64,000 nt of DNA from Streptomyces sp. LX-29 (GCF_029541745.1 NZ_CP089746.1:682001-746000), one strand, 5' to 3'; positions 34,642-44,669 are shown, counted from the first letter of the stretch. The notes: a model not told the origin generated them from the sequence alone. Numbers and translations: made by a program.

Positions 34642-35757
34642 ATGACATCGACACCGATCGGCCGCCGCTCCCTGCTCGCGGGCGGCGCGGCCCTCGCCAC
34701 CACCGTGTACACCGGCGGCGACGCGGTGGCGCGTACGCCCACTCCGCGCCCCGGCACCCGGGTCGCGGCGGCGCGGCCCGCCGCCCCGCTCACCTACAAG
34801 GGCGTCAACTTCGACACCGACCGTGAGGTCTGGCGGACGGAGTACGTGCGCCGGGAGATCAGGGCCATCCGGGAGCGGTTGCACTGCAACGCGATCCTGC
34901 TGCTCGGCTCCGACCTCGACCGGCTGCTGGAGAGCGCGCGGATCGCGGCCGCGCACGGGCTGTTCGTGTGGTTCGAGCCGCGGCAGTTCGACCAGGACGC
35001 GGAGCGAACCCTCGCGTTCCTCTCCGCGGTGGCGCGCGCCGCCGAGCGGCTGCGTGTCCGTCACGCCGGCGTCGGCCTCTCGGTCGGCTGCGAACTGAGC
35101 ATCTTCATGTCCGGGCTGGTGCCCGGCCGGGACTGGCAGGAGCGCGCCGCGGCGCTGGGGCGCCCGGAGTCGGCCGGCTTCCAGGAGCGGCTGAACGCCT
35201 TCCTGAGCCGGGCCTCGGCGACCGTGCGGCCGCTGTTCGGAGGGCGGCTCACGTACACCTCCGGGGAGTGGGAGGACGTCGCCTGGAACGGCTTCGACGT
35301 GGTGGGGGTGGATCTGTACCGGGACGCGGACAACCGGGCCGGGTACGCGGCGAAGGTGCGCGACCTGCACCGGCACGGCAAGCCCGTCGTGATCACCGAG
35401 TTCGGCTGCTGCACCTTCACCGGGGCACGGGACCAGGGCGGTTCGGGCTTCCTGGCCGTGGACTGGGAGCGGAACCCGCCGGTCGTCAAGGACGGCTATG
35501 TGCGCGACGAGCGGGAACAGGCCGCGGAGATAGCGGAGTTGCTGGACCTCTACGAGGCCGAGGGGGTGCACGGGGCATTCGTCTACCACTTCATCGCCCC
35601 CGACTCGCCGTACTCCCCGGACCGCCGGCACGATCTGGACATCGCCAGCTTCGCGCTGGTCAGGACCTTTCCCTCGGGGACGTCGCGCGGGTACGCGGAG
35701 ACCGGGCAGTGGGAGCCGAAGCAGTCCTTCCACGCGGTGGCCCGGCGCTTCCGGTGA
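34642..35757 (+). CDS. Tat-exported TIM-barrel glycoside-hydrolase-like protein
   Basis: A 371-residue protein with a twin-arginine signal (GRRSLLAGGAALATT near residue 8). The mature part has a TIM-barrel pattern: YKGVNFDTDREVWRTEYVRR, CNAILLLGSDLDRLLESAR, HGLFVWFEPRQFDQD, VGLSVGCELSIFMSG and KPVVITEFGCCTFTGARDQG. The Glu of GCELS and Glu of ITEFG sit where clan-A glycosidases place acid/base and nucleophile, so hydrolysis of a polysaccharide is plausible. Databases sometimes label such proteins abortive phage infection, which the sequence does not support. The ATG at 34642 gives the Tat signal. Confidence 0.75.
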   Translation: MTSTPIGRRSLLAGGAALATTVYTGGDAVARTPTPRPGTRVAAARPAAPLTYKGVNFDTDREVWRTEYVRREIRAIRERLHCNAILLLGSDLDRLLESARIAAAHGLFVWFEPRQFDQDAERTLAFLSAVARAAERLRVRHAGVGLSVGCELSIFMSGLVPGRDWQERAAALGRPESAGFQERLNAFLSRASATVRPLFGGRLTYTSGEWEDVAWNGFDVVGVDLYRDADNRAGYAAKVRDLHRHGKPVVITEFGCCTFTGARDQGGSGFLAVDWERNPPVVKDGYVRDEREQAAEIAELLDLYEAEGVHGAFVYHFIAPDSPYSPDRRHDLDIASFALVRTFPSGTSRGYAETGQWEPKQSFHAVARRFR

Positions 35758-35769
35758 ACCGCCGGCTAG

Positions 35770-37176
35770 CTAGCGCGCCCCGAAGAGCTGGGTCCAGTAG
35801 GTGCCGGCGCGGCCGCCGCTGGCGTAGCCGACGCCGATGTGGGTGAAGTCGGGCTTCAGGATGTTGGCGCGGTGCCCGGGGCTGTCCATCCAGCCCCGCA
35901 CCACCTCGGCCGCGCCGCGCTGGCCGCAGGCGATGTTCTCCCCGATGCCCCGGTGGGGGCAGCCGGCGGCGGCCGCCCGGTCCCAGGGTTCGCGCCCTTC
36001 GGGGGTGGTGTGGGAGTAGAAGTCGCGGGCCACCATGTCGTCGCTGTGCGCCTGGGCGGCGACCGCCAGGAGCGGGTCGGCCGCCAGCGGGGCCAGGCCG
36101 GCCGCGGCCCGCTCGGCGTTGGTCAGCGCCGCCACCTCGGCCGTGAGTCGGGCCAGTCCGGCGGGGGTGAAGGGGGCGGCCCACAGGGCGGTCCAGTAGA
36201 CGTTCCCGTCGGCGGCGGTGGCCCGGCCGAGGCCGGTGTGGACGACCGCGGGGTCGTGCGCCGCCGCCCCGCGCTCCCGGTCCGCGAGGCAGTAGTCGAG
36301 GAACTCGGCGGGGGTGCGCGGCCCGGAGACCAGGTGCTCGGCGATGGTCAGCACCCGGTAGCCGCTCGCCGTGATCCGCTGATGCAGGGAGACCCCGTCC
36401 CGCCCCTCCCCGGCGAGCGCCCGCTGGGCCGCCATCGCCTCGGCGTGCGCCCGCGCGGCGGCCGCCAGCCGCCCGTCCGGCGTCACGGGCGGCGCGCCGG
36501 CCCGGGCCCGGGCCGCGTTGACGAGCCCCACGAAGTCGTCGGCGGCCCCGAAGGCGTCGGCGACGGGTGCCCCGGGCCGCGGCCAGGGCGACGGGGCGGC
36601 GCCGGGGAAGGGCGGCGGAGCGGTCGTACGGGCGGCGCCGAGGCCCGCCGCGGGCGGCACCGGGCCGCGCGGCGGCGGGGTGGTGGGCGCGGCGCCGTCG
36701 TCCTCGACGTCGACGCCGAAGTCGCGGGCGAGGCCGGCCAGCCCGTCCGCGTAGCCCTGACCGAGGGCACGCAGCTTCCACCCGGCGCCGCGGCGGTAGA
36801 TCTCGGCGAGGAGGAGCACGGTCTCGTGGTTCGGGCGCGGCGGGGTGAAACGTCCGATGCGCGCGCCCCGTGCGGTGGTGACGCTGAGCGCGGGCACCGG
36901 CAGCCGGCCGAGCGGGGTGCCGGGCGCGGCGGGCGAGACGACGACGGTGACCCGGCTGGCGCCCGCCCGCAGCCGGAGCGGGTGCACGGTGAGGGTGTCG
37001 CCGTGCAGCCGGGCCCCGGGGGCGGAGGGCTGGTTGAAGAAGACGAAGTCGGCGTCGCCGGCGACCCGGCCGTCCTCGCCGGTGATGAGCAGGGAGAGGT
37101 CGAAGGGGCCGGGGACGCGCAGGGAGACGCCGTCTTCGGGCAGCGGCATGTTGCCGCCGGAGACCAGTTCCGTCAT
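35770..37176 (-). CDS. TerD-domain protein fused to two CAP (SCP/PR1) domains
   Basis: A 468-residue three-domain protein. Residues 1-165 are TerD-like (DLSLLITGEDGRVAGDADFVFF, ASRVTVVVSP, HETVLLLAEIYRRGAGWKL, RALGQGYADGLAGLARDFGV), the calcium-binding domain of tellurite-resistance and stress proteins. A Pro/Ala linker follows. Residues about 210-340 (FVGLVNAARARAGAPPVTPDGRL, in part; HAEAMAAQRALAGEG) and about 345-468 (LTNAERAAAGLAPLAADPLL, AQAHSDDMVARDFYSHTTPEG, GIGENIACG, GWMDSPGHRANILKPDFTHI) are CAP domains. CAP proteins are usually secreted, yet no signal peptide is visible, and TerD proteins are cytosolic. The ATG at 37176 has GAGGGG upstream; 37182 is an alternative. Confidence 0.85.
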   Translation of the reverse strand: MTELVSGGNMPLPEDGVSLRVPGPFDLSLLITGEDGRVAGDADFVFFNQPSAPGARLHGDTLTVHPLRLRAGASRVTVVVSPAAPGTPLGRLPVPALSVTTARGARIGRFTPPRPNHETVLLLAEIYRRGAGWKLRALGQGYADGLAGLARDFGVDVEDDGAAPTTPPPRGPVPPAAGLGAARTTAPPPFPGAAPSPWPRPGAPVADAFGAADDFVGLVNAARARAGAPPVTPDGRLAAAARAHAEAMAAQRALAGEGRDGVSLHQRITASGYRVLTIAEHLVSGPRTPAEFLDYCLADRERGAAAHDPAVVHTGLGRATAADGNVYWTALWAAPFTPAGLARLTAEVAALTNAERAAAGLAPLAADPLLAVAAQAHSDDMVARDFYSHTTPEGREPWDRAAAAGCPHRGIGENIACGQRGAAEVVRGWMDSPGHRANILKPDFTHIGVGYASGGRAGTYWTQLFGAR

Positions 37177-37251
37177 GTGCACCCCTCGCCGCTCGGCTCG
37201 TCTGCCGGGGCAACGCGCCCGCGCGGCGAGGGGTTCCGCGGGCAGCGGCCG

Positions 37252-38478
<1,227 letters not shown>

Positions 38479-38493
38479 GACCCCTCCCCTGTT

Positions 38494-38533
38494 GTTACTG
38501 GCGGTAACCCGCAGTTTGTTACTGTCCAGTAGC
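38494..38533. promoter_or_regulatory. Paired palindromic operators between acyl-CoA dehydrogenase and TetR genes
   Basis: GTTACTGGCGGTAAC (38494-38508; arms GTTAC/GTAAC) and TACTGTCCAGTA (38520-38531; perfect palindrome) share the core TTACTG. They lie just upstream of the dehydrogenase start and in the promoter region of the divergent TetR gene, where a TetR-family regulator would bind. Confidence 0.6.
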
Positions 38534-38629
38534 GAATGTCAACTCCCCCCGTCACGGGAACCCTGCGGGCGGCCCGGGTGTTACGTTGCGCAGGCTCACG
38601 GAACAGCAGGGCGGGGAGGCACCTCACAC

Positions 38630-39280
38630 ATGGAGATCAGCCATCGGGACGACCAGCGGCAGGCGGCCCAGCGACGGCGCAGGGAGCTGCTGGAGGCGGC
38701 CGACCGCGTCGTGCTGCGCGACGGCCCGGACGCCTCGATGAACGCCATCGCCGCCGAGGCGGGGATCACCAAGCCGATCCTCTACCGGCACTTCGGCGAC
38801 AAGGGCGGCCTGTACCGGGCGCTCGCCGAGCGGCACACCGACGCCCTGCTCTCCGCGCTGCGCACCGCGCTGGACGCCCCCAGCGAGCGCCGGGAGCGGG
38901 TCGAGGCCACCCTGGACACCTACCTCGCCGCCATCGAGGCGCGCCCCCAGGTCTACCGCTTCCTGATGCACCCCGCCGACGGCGACCAGCACATCGAGCC
39001 CGACCCGGGCTTCGACGTCGGCCGGCACTCCACGCCGCTGCTGCGCCGCATGGGCGAGGAACTGGCCGAGGTGATCATCGAGCGGGTCGACCTCGGCTCG
39101 GACGGGGCCGAGCTGGCCCGGGCCTGGGGCCACGGGATCGTCGGCATGATGTACGCCGCGGGTGACTGGTGGCTGCGCGAGCGCCCCTTCCCCCGCGCCC
39201 AGTTGGTGCGCCACCTCACGGACCTGCTCTGGGGCCGCCTGGCACAGGCCGGCGACCGCGACGGCGGCCCGGGCTTCTGA
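38630..39280 (+). CDS. TetR-family transcriptional regulator
   Basis: A 216-residue TetR repressor. N-terminal helix-turn-helix: RRRELLEAADRVVLRDGPDA, then SMNAIAAEAGITKPILYRHF and GDKGGLYRALAERH. The C-terminal ligand domain (RRERVEATLDTYLAAIEARP, YRFLMHPADGDQHIEPDPG) is as in TetR regulators of fatty-acid genes. The ATG at 38630 has GGGGAGG upstream. It probably represses the divergent acyl-CoA dehydrogenase and itself through the paired palindromes. Confidence 0.92.
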   Translation: MEISHRDDQRQAAQRRRRELLEAADRVVLRDGPDASMNAIAAEAGITKPILYRHFGDKGGLYRALAERHTDALLSALRTALDAPSERRERVEATLDTYLAAIEARPQVYRFLMHPADGDQHIEPDPGFDVGRHSTPLLRRMGEELAEVIIERVDLGSDGAELARAWGHGIVGMMYAAGDWWLRERPFPRAQLVRHLTDLLWGRLAQAGDRDGGPGF

Positions 39281-39292
39281 CCCGGAACCCAT

Positions 39293-39309
39293 CCCGCCGC
39301 AACGGCGGG
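39293..39309. terminator. Short GC hairpin after the TetR gene
   Basis: CCCGCCG (39293-39299) and CGGCGGG (39303-39309) with a 3-nt loop, 12 bp past the TetR stop codon. Confidence 0.5.
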
Positions 39310-39445
39310 AAACCACGACACCGAGGACCCGGCCGAACACGCCTCCACCACGGCCGGCACACGCCCAAGCCCTCCACGGCCCGCAGGCCCGCGCGCGGAT
39401 GCGGGCCGCAGGCCGTACCGCGGGCCGCAGGCCGTAGCGCAGGCC

Positions 39446-39997
39446 CTACCGCGCGTCGGAGGAGGCCCAAGGCGCGCGCCGAACCGCGCGCTCGGCCCGC
39501 CGCAGGCGCAAGCCGGTGAGCCGGTCGAGGAACAGGCCGCCGTCGAGGTGGTCGCACTCGTGCTGGAGGCAGCGGGCGAAGAAGCCGGTGCCCTCGACCC
39601 GCACCGGCCGACCGGTGACGGTCGCGCCCTCGACCACCGCGCGGTCCAGGCGCGGGGTGCCCGCCTCGACCCCGGGCAGGGAGAGACAGCCCTCCGGGCC
39701 GCGGATGCTCACGCCGTCGGCCTCGACCAGCCGCGGGTTGACGATGTGCCCCAGGTGCCGCCGGTCCTCGTCGTCGGGGCAGTCGTAGACGAAGACCCGC
39801 AGGCCCACGCCGATCTGGTTGGCGGCGAGCCCCACACCGTTGGCCGCGTACATCGTCGCGTACATGTCCTCGACCAGCTCCGCCAGCGCCGCGTCGAAGG
39901 TCTCGACCTCCGCGCAGGGGGTGCGCAGCACCGGATCTCCGAGCAGTCGCATGGGGCGTACGCGCCCGGAGCTGCCGGGAATCGTGCCGTTTCGCAT
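39446..39997 (-). CDS. def: Peptide deformylase
   Basis: A 183-residue peptide deformylase that removes the formyl group from new N-termini. All three family motifs are present: GVGLAANQIG (54-63), EGCLSLP (102-108) with the metal-binding Cys, and HECDH (146-150), the HExDH zinc/iron motif with catalytic Glu. The ATG at 39997 is supported by homology; the frame extends upstream without resemblance. The last 25 residues are Arg-rich and less conserved. Streptomyces carry several def paralogues; this may be an extra copy and not the housekeeping one, since no fmt neighbours it. Confidence 0.93.
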   Translation of the reverse strand: MRNGTIPGSSGRVRPMRLLGDPVLRTPCAEVETFDAALAELVEDMYATMYAANGVGLAANQIGVGLRVFVYDCPDDEDRRHLGHIVNPRLVEADGVSIRGPEGCLSLPGVEAGTPRLDRAVVEGATVTGRPVRVEGTGFFARCLQHECDHLDGGLFLDRLTGLRLRRAERAVRRAPWASSDAR

Positions 39998-40177
39998 GCC
40001 CGTAAGCCTACGGTCCGCGGAGCTGTCCCAGGTCCCGGGATTCGGGTCGGCGGCCGGATCTCGATAGGCTGATCCATGACCGATGCCTCCCGGCTGGCGA
40101 TTCGGCACGGAGGGGGCGCACACACCGGACGGCCCAGGGGGCGGGCGCGGCGCCGGACGCAAGGAGGATCTAGGACG

Positions 40178-41416
40178 ATGGCAGGCAACTCGGGTCCGCT
40201 GTCGCCGCGGGCCAAGCTGGCCGTGACGGCGGGCAAGGCTGCGGCGGCGGTATCGCGCGCCGCGGGCCGCGGCAGCGGATCGGTGATCGGGGGCAAGGTG
40301 TCCCTACGGCTCGACCCCGATCTACTGGGGCGGCTGGCTCAACACCTGGACGTGGTCCTGGTCTCCGCGACCAACGGAAAGACCACGACCACCCGGCTGA
40401 TCGCCGAGGCGCTGCGCGCCGCGGGACCGGTGGTCTCCAACGCGCTGGGCGCCAACATGCCCGCCGGCATCACCTCGGCCCTGGCCGGGGGTTCCGACGC
40501 CCGGTACGGCGTGATCGAGGTGGACGAGAAGTACCTCGCCGGAGTGGCGCGCGATGTGGAGCCGAAGGCGATCGCACTGCTCAACCTCTCCCGTGACCAG
40601 CTCGACCGGGCCGCCGAGACGCGGATGCTCGCCGAGAAGTGGCGGGAGGGCCTCTCCGGCACCAAGGCCGTGGTGGTGGCGAACGCGGACGACCCGCTGA
40701 TCGTGTGGGCCGCCTCCTCGTCCGCGAACGTGGTGTGGGTCGCGGCCGGCCAGGAGTGGAAGGACGACGCCTGGTCCTGCCCGTCCTGCGGCGGTGTGCT
40801 GCAGCGCCCGGGCAACGACTGGGGCTGCGCGGAGTGCGGTTTCCGCCGCCCCCAGCCGACCTGGGTGCTCAACGGCGACTACGTGCTGGACCCGCAGGGC
40901 TCGGCGTGGCCGATCCACCTCCAGCTCCCGGGCCGTGCCAACAAGGCCAACGCCGCCAGCTCGGCGGCGGTCGCCGCGGTCTTCGGCGTGCCGCCGCAGG
41001 TGGCGCTGGAGCGGATGTACCAGGTGCAGGCGGTGGCCGGCCGGTACGACGTGGTGGAGTTCCAGGGCCGCCAGCTGCGGCTGCTGCTGGCGAAGAACCC
41101 CGCCGGCTGGCTGGAGACCTTCTCCCTGATCGACGGTCCGCCCACGCCGGTTCTGCTGTCGGTGAACGCGCGCGGCGCCGACGGCACCGACACGTCCTGG
41201 CTCTGGGACGTGGACTACACCCGGCTCGCCGGGCACCCGATCATGGTCATCGGCGACCGCAAGCTGGACCTCGCGGTCCGGCTGGAGGTCGCGGGTCTCG
41301 ACTTCCGCGTCTGCGAGAGCGTGGACGAGGCCGTCGGCCTCGCGCCGCCCGGCCGGATCGAGGTCATCGCCAACTACACCGCCTTCCAGGACCTGCGTCG
41401 TCGTGTCGGCAACTGA
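40178..41416 (+). CDS. murT: Lipid II isoglutaminyl synthase, MurT subunit
   Basis: A 412-residue Mur-ligase-like protein. With GatD it amidates the alpha-carboxyl of D-Glu in the lipid II stem peptide. Features: P-loop SATNGKTTTT (63-72), the Mur-type DEKY motif (YGVIEVDEKYL), RDQLDRAAET, a zinc-ribbon insert with CPSCGG and CAECG typical of actinobacterial MurT, LPGRANKANAASSAAV (substrate lid), and the DUF1727 C-terminal domain ending GRIEVIANYTAFQDL. The ATG at 40178 has AAGGAGG ten bases upstream, which decides against the longer frame. The gatD gene follows in the same direction, 58 bp downstream. Confidence 0.95.
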   Translation: MAGNSGPLSPRAKLAVTAGKAAAAVSRAAGRGSGSVIGGKVSLRLDPDLLGRLAQHLDVVLVSATNGKTTTTRLIAEALRAAGPVVSNALGANMPAGITSALAGGSDARYGVIEVDEKYLAGVARDVEPKAIALLNLSRDQLDRAAETRMLAEKWREGLSGTKAVVVANADDPLIVWAASSSANVVWVAAGQEWKDDAWSCPSCGGVLQRPGNDWGCAECGFRRPQPTWVLNGDYVLDPQGSAWPIHLQLPGRANKANAASSAAVAAVFGVPPQVALERMYQVQAVAGRYDVVEFQGRQLRLLLAKNPAGWLETFSLIDGPPTPVLLSVNARGADGTDTSWLWDVDYTRLAGHPIMVIGDRKLDLAVRLEVAGLDFRVCESVDEAVGLAPPGRIEVIANYTAFQDLRRRVGN

Positions 41417-41474
41417 CCCGTACATAGACCCGTATCGAGTGGATCCGAACCGAGTACGGAGAAGGAATCGGAAC

Positions 41475-42206
41475 ATGAGCCAGAACAGTCTGCGCCTGGT
41501 GTGGGTCTACCCGGACCTGCTGAGCACGTACGGAGACCAGGGCAATGTGCTGGTCGTGGAGCGTCGGGCGCGCCAGCGAGGGCTGGACGTCTCCCGCGTG
41601 GACGTCCGCTCGGACCAGGCGATCCCCACGTCCGGGGACATCTACCTGGTCGGCGGGGGCGAGGACCGGCCGCAGCGGCTGGCCGCCGAGCGGCTGCGCC
41701 GCGACGGCGGGCTGAACCGCGCGGTGGCCAACGGCGCCATCGTCTTCTCGGTGTGCGCCGGCTACCAGATCCTGGGCCACGAGTTCATCAACGACCTCGG
41801 GCAGCGGGAGCCGGGCCTGGGCCTGCTGGACGTGGTGAGCACCCGCGGCGAGGGCGCGCGCTGCGTCGGCGACGTGCTGGCCGACATCGACGAGCGGCTC
41901 GGTCTGCCGCCGCTGACCGGCTTCGAGAACCACCAGGGCGTCACCCACCTCGGCCCGACCGCCCGCCCGTTCGCGCGGGTGCGGTACGGCAACGGCAACG
42001 GCACCGGCGACGGCTTCGAAGGCGCGTACAACGACACCGTCTTCGGCACCTACATGCACGGCCCGGTGCTGGCCCGCAACCCGCTGATCGCGGACCTGCT
42101 GCTGAAGCTGGCGCTGGACGTCAACGCGCTGCCGCCGGTCAACGACCAGTGGTACGACGCGCTCCGCGCGGAGCGCATCGCGGCGGCCAGCCAGGCGTCC
42201 GCCTGA
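41475..42206 (+). CDS. gatD: Lipid II isoglutaminyl synthase, GatD subunit (glutaminase)
   Basis: A 243-residue class I glutamine amidotransferase (CobB/CobQ-like) that supplies ammonia to MurT. The N-terminal VYPDLLSTYGDQGNVLVVERR, the nucleophile elbow VFSVCAGYQILG (Cys94) and the catalytic His in FGTYMHGPVLARNP (His195) are clear. The ATG at 41475 follows a purine-rich stretch (GGAGAAGGAATCGG). It ends the murT-gatD operon, closed by the very strong terminator at 42211. Confidence 0.95.
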   Translation: MSQNSLRLVWVYPDLLSTYGDQGNVLVVERRARQRGLDVSRVDVRSDQAIPTSGDIYLVGGGEDRPQRLAAERLRRDGGLNRAVANGAIVFSVCAGYQILGHEFINDLGQREPGLGLLDVVSTRGEGARCVGDVLADIDERLGLPPLTGFENHQGVTHLGPTARPFARVRYGNGNGTGDGFEGAYNDTVFGTYMHGPVLARNPLIADLLLKLALDVNALPPVNDQWYDALRAERIAAASQASA

Positions 42207-42210
42207 CGGC

Positions 42211-42248
42211 ACGGGGCCCGCACCGAAGGAGTTCGGTGCGGGCCCCGT
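42211..42248 (+). terminator. Strong hairpin terminator after gatD
   Basis: Perfect 17-bp stem (ACGGGGCCCGCACCGAA 42211-42227, reverse complement 42232-42248) with the 4-nt loop GGAG, five bases after the gatD stop. Confidence 0.92.
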
Positions 42249-42330
42249 CCAAATTCTGGTCACGGTCCGCAAGGGGGCCATGCGTGTGCCTTAGGGTAAC
42301 GGGGATCCGACCGGACGACGGGGTCCGGAA

Positions 42331-42360
42331 TCCGTCCGGTTGACCGGAGTCCGTCCGGTT
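42331..42360. repeat. Short direct repeat upstream of phosphofructokinase
   Basis: TCCGTCCGGTT at 42331-42341 and 42350-42360 (19-bp period), within the presumed promoter region. The first copy runs into TTGACC, a possible -35. Confidence 0.6.
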
Positions 42361-42385
42361 CGATTTGCAGAGGTATCTCGGTCAC

Positions 42386-43411
42386 ATGCGTATTGGAGTC
42401 CTCACGTCCGGCGGTGACTGCCCCGGTCTCAACGCCGTCATCAGGTCGGTCGTGCACCGCGCGGTCGTCGATCACGGGGACGAGGTCATCGGCTTCCACG
42501 ATGGCTGGCGCGGCCTGCTGGAGTGCGACTACCGCAAGCTCGACCTGGACGCCGTCGGCGGCATTCTGGCCCGCGGCGGCACCATCCTGGGCTCCTCCCG
42601 GGTACAGCCCGCGCATCTGCGGGACGGCGTGGAGCGGGCCAGGGGTCACGTCCGGGACCTGGGTCTGGACGCCGTCATCCCGATCGGCGGCGAGGGCACC
42701 CTGAAGGCGGCCCGGCTGCTGTCGGACGCGGGGCTGCCCATCGTGGGCGTGCCCAAGACCATCGACAACGACATCGCCGTCACCGATGTGACCTTCGGCT
42801 TCGACACGGCCGTCGGCGTGGCCACCGAGGCCCTGGACCGCCTCAAGACCACCGCCGAGTCGCACCAGCGGGTGCTGATCGTGGAGGTCATGGGCCGGCA
42901 CACCGGCTGGATCGCGCTGCACTCGGGCATGGCGGCCGGCGCGCACGCGATCGTGGTGCCGGAGCGGCCGTTCGACATCGACGAGCTGACCCGGGTGGTC
43001 GGGGCGCGCTTCGAGGCGGGCAAGAAGTTCGCGATCGTGGTCGCCGCCGAGGGCGCCAAGCCGCGCGAGGGCAGCATGGAGTTCGACACCGGCGGCACCG
43101 ACGTCTACGGCCATGAGCGGTTCGCCGGAATCGCCCGCCAGCTCTCGGTGGAGCTGGAGCGCCGCCTGGGCAAGGAGGCACGGCCGGTGATCCTGGGCCA
43201 TGTGCAGCGCGGCGGCACCCCCACCGCGTACGACCGGGTGCTGGCCACCCGGTTCGGCTGGCACGCGGTGGAGGCCGCGCACCGCGGCGAGTTCGGGATG
43301 ATGACCGCGCTGCGCGGCACCGACATCACGCTGGTGCCGCTGGCCGAGGCGGTCGAGTCGCTCAAGACGGTGCCCGCCGAGCGGTACACCGAGGCGGAGT
43401 GCGTGCTCTGA
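42386..43411 (+). CDS. pfkA: 6-phosphofructokinase
   Basis: A 341-residue phosphofructokinase: glycolytic phosphorylation of fructose 6-phosphate. N-terminal MRIGVLTSGGDCPGLNAVIR, phosphoryl-donor loop GGEGTLKAA (101-109), catalytic PKTIDNDI (123-130, with Asp127 in TIDND), VGVATEALDRLKTTAESHQR, EVMGRHTGWIAL and GHVQRGGTPTAYDR. Gly104 points to ATP as donor, whereas Lys124 is usually seen in PPi-dependent enzymes; this mix is known for Streptomyces ATP-PFKs. The ATG at 42386 is chosen by homology; the frame has another ATG at 42365. Monocistronic, bounded by hairpins on both sides. Confidence 0.94.
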   Translation: MRIGVLTSGGDCPGLNAVIRSVVHRAVVDHGDEVIGFHDGWRGLLECDYRKLDLDAVGGILARGGTILGSSRVQPAHLRDGVERARGHVRDLGLDAVIPIGGEGTLKAARLLSDAGLPIVGVPKTIDNDIAVTDVTFGFDTAVGVATEALDRLKTTAESHQRVLIVEVMGRHTGWIALHSGMAAGAHAIVVPERPFDIDELTRVVGARFEAGKKFAIVVAAEGAKPREGSMEFDTGGTDVYGHERFAGIARQLSVELERRLGKEARPVILGHVQRGGTPTAYDRVLATRFGWHAVEAAHRGEFGMMTALRGTDITLVPLAEAVESLKTVPAERYTEAECVL

Positions 43412-43472
43412 CCCCGCCACCGCGAGCCGCCGTCACCCCGTGTGATATGTCGTGACGCGCCGTTAATCCGCT

Positions 43473-43510
43473 GAACCGCCCCCGGCCGAAGCCCCGGCCG
43501 GGGGCGGTTC
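43473..43510 (+). terminator. Strong hairpin terminator after pfkA
   Basis: Perfect 15-bp stem (GAACCGCCCCCGGCC 43473-43487, reverse complement 43496-43510), 8-nt loop, 61 bp past the pfkA stop. Confidence 0.88.
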
Positions 43511-43604
43511 TACTCTGGTGCGGGCGTAATCGCCGCAAATCAGCAGAACAGGCGGCGCCCGACCATGCAGGCAGAAGCGGCGGCCGAAGGAAGCAGGGAC
43601 TCGG

Positions 43605-44573
43605 ATGGAACACGGCGGCGGGCACGGCGGCGGGCACGGCGGCATGGAGATGGACCTGCCGCCGTTCACCCTGTCGCGGGGGCTGGAGTTCGGCGGTGAC
43701 ACCTTCTTCCTGATCAGCTGTGCGGTGGGGCTGGCGCTCTACGGCTGGGCGGTGTACCGGCTGCGGAGCCGCGGCGACGAGTGGCCGATCGGGCGCACGA
43801 TCTCCTACACCCTGGGTGTGCTCAGCGTCGCGCTGGTCATGTGCACCAAGCTCAACGACTACGGCATGGTCATGTTCAGCGTGCACATGGTGCAGCACAT
43901 GGTGATCAGCATGCTGTCGCCCATCCTGATCCTGCTCGGTGCGCCGGTGACGCTGACCCTGCGCGCCCTGCCGGCCGCCGGGCGCGGCCGCCGCGGTCCG
44001 CGCGAGGTGCTGGTCTCGGTGCTGCACAGCCGCTACATGCGGGTCATCACCCACCCGGCCTTCACCATCCCGATGTTCATCGCGAGCCTGTACGCGCTCT
44101 ACTTCACCCCGCTGTTCGACACGCTGATGGAGACCAAGGTCGGGCACATCGGAATGATGGTGCACTTCCTCGCCGTCGGCCTGGTCTTCTTCTGGCCGAT
44201 CATGGGCGTGGACCCGGGTCCACACCGCCCCGGCTATGTGATGCGGATGCTGGAGCTCTTCGCCGGAATGCCCTTCCACGCCTTCTTCGGCATCGCGCTG
44301 ATGATGGCCTCGGAGCCGATGGTCGGCACCTACAAGAACCCGCCGTCCTCGCTGGGCATCGACGCGCTGTCCGACCAGAACACCGCCGGCGGCATCGCCT
44401 GGGCCTTCAGTGAGATCCCCACCGTCGCGGTGCTGATCGCGCTGGTCTACCAGTGGTACCGGTCCGAGCAGCGCCAGGCCAAGCGCAAGGACCGCACCGC
44501 CGAGCGGGACGGCGACCGCGAGCTGGCGGCGTACAACGCGTACCTCGCCTCGCTCCAGACCCGCGGCCGGTGA
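43605..44573 (+). CDS. CtaG/caa3-type cytochrome c oxidase assembly factor
   Basis: A 322-residue polytopic membrane protein of the CtaG-like (cytochrome c oxidase assembly, DUF1404-type) family. After a His/Gly-rich N-terminus (MEHGGGHGGGHGGMEMDLPP), which could bind copper, about seven hydrophobic segments follow, with conserved histidines in VHMVQHMVISMLSPILILLG, VGHIGMMVHFLAVGLVFFW and GMPFHAFFGIAL. The family role in copper delivery to the oxidase is known from relatives; no oxidase genes lie nearby. The C-terminal tail is charged and cytosolic. A 53-residue membrane protein gene follows at 44670. Confidence 0.88.
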   Translation: MEHGGGHGGGHGGMEMDLPPFTLSRGLEFGGDTFFLISCAVGLALYGWAVYRLRSRGDEWPIGRTISYTLGVLSVALVMCTKLNDYGMVMFSVHMVQHMVISMLSPILILLGAPVTLTLRALPAAGRGRRGPREVLVSVLHSRYMRVITHPAFTIPMFIASLYALYFTPLFDTLMETKVGHIGMMVHFLAVGLVFFWPIMGVDPGPHRPGYVMRMLELFAGMPFHAFFGIALMMASEPMVGTYKNPPSSLGIDALSDQNTAGGIAWAFSEIPTVAVLIALVYQWYRSEQRQAKRKDRTAERDGDRELAAYNAYLASLQTRGR

Positions 44574-44669
44574 CCGGACGCTAGCGGGACGGGTCACGGC
44601 GGGGGAACATGGTGCTCCTGCCCGTGGTCCGGGCGGCGAGCCGCCGGGCCTCGTCGAGGAGGTTGCCGG

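Noticed and set aside
34642..35757. Abortive phage infection protein label for the Tat-exported protein
   Set aside because: The sequence shows a TIM-barrel glycosidase pattern and an export signal; nothing supports a phage-defence role.
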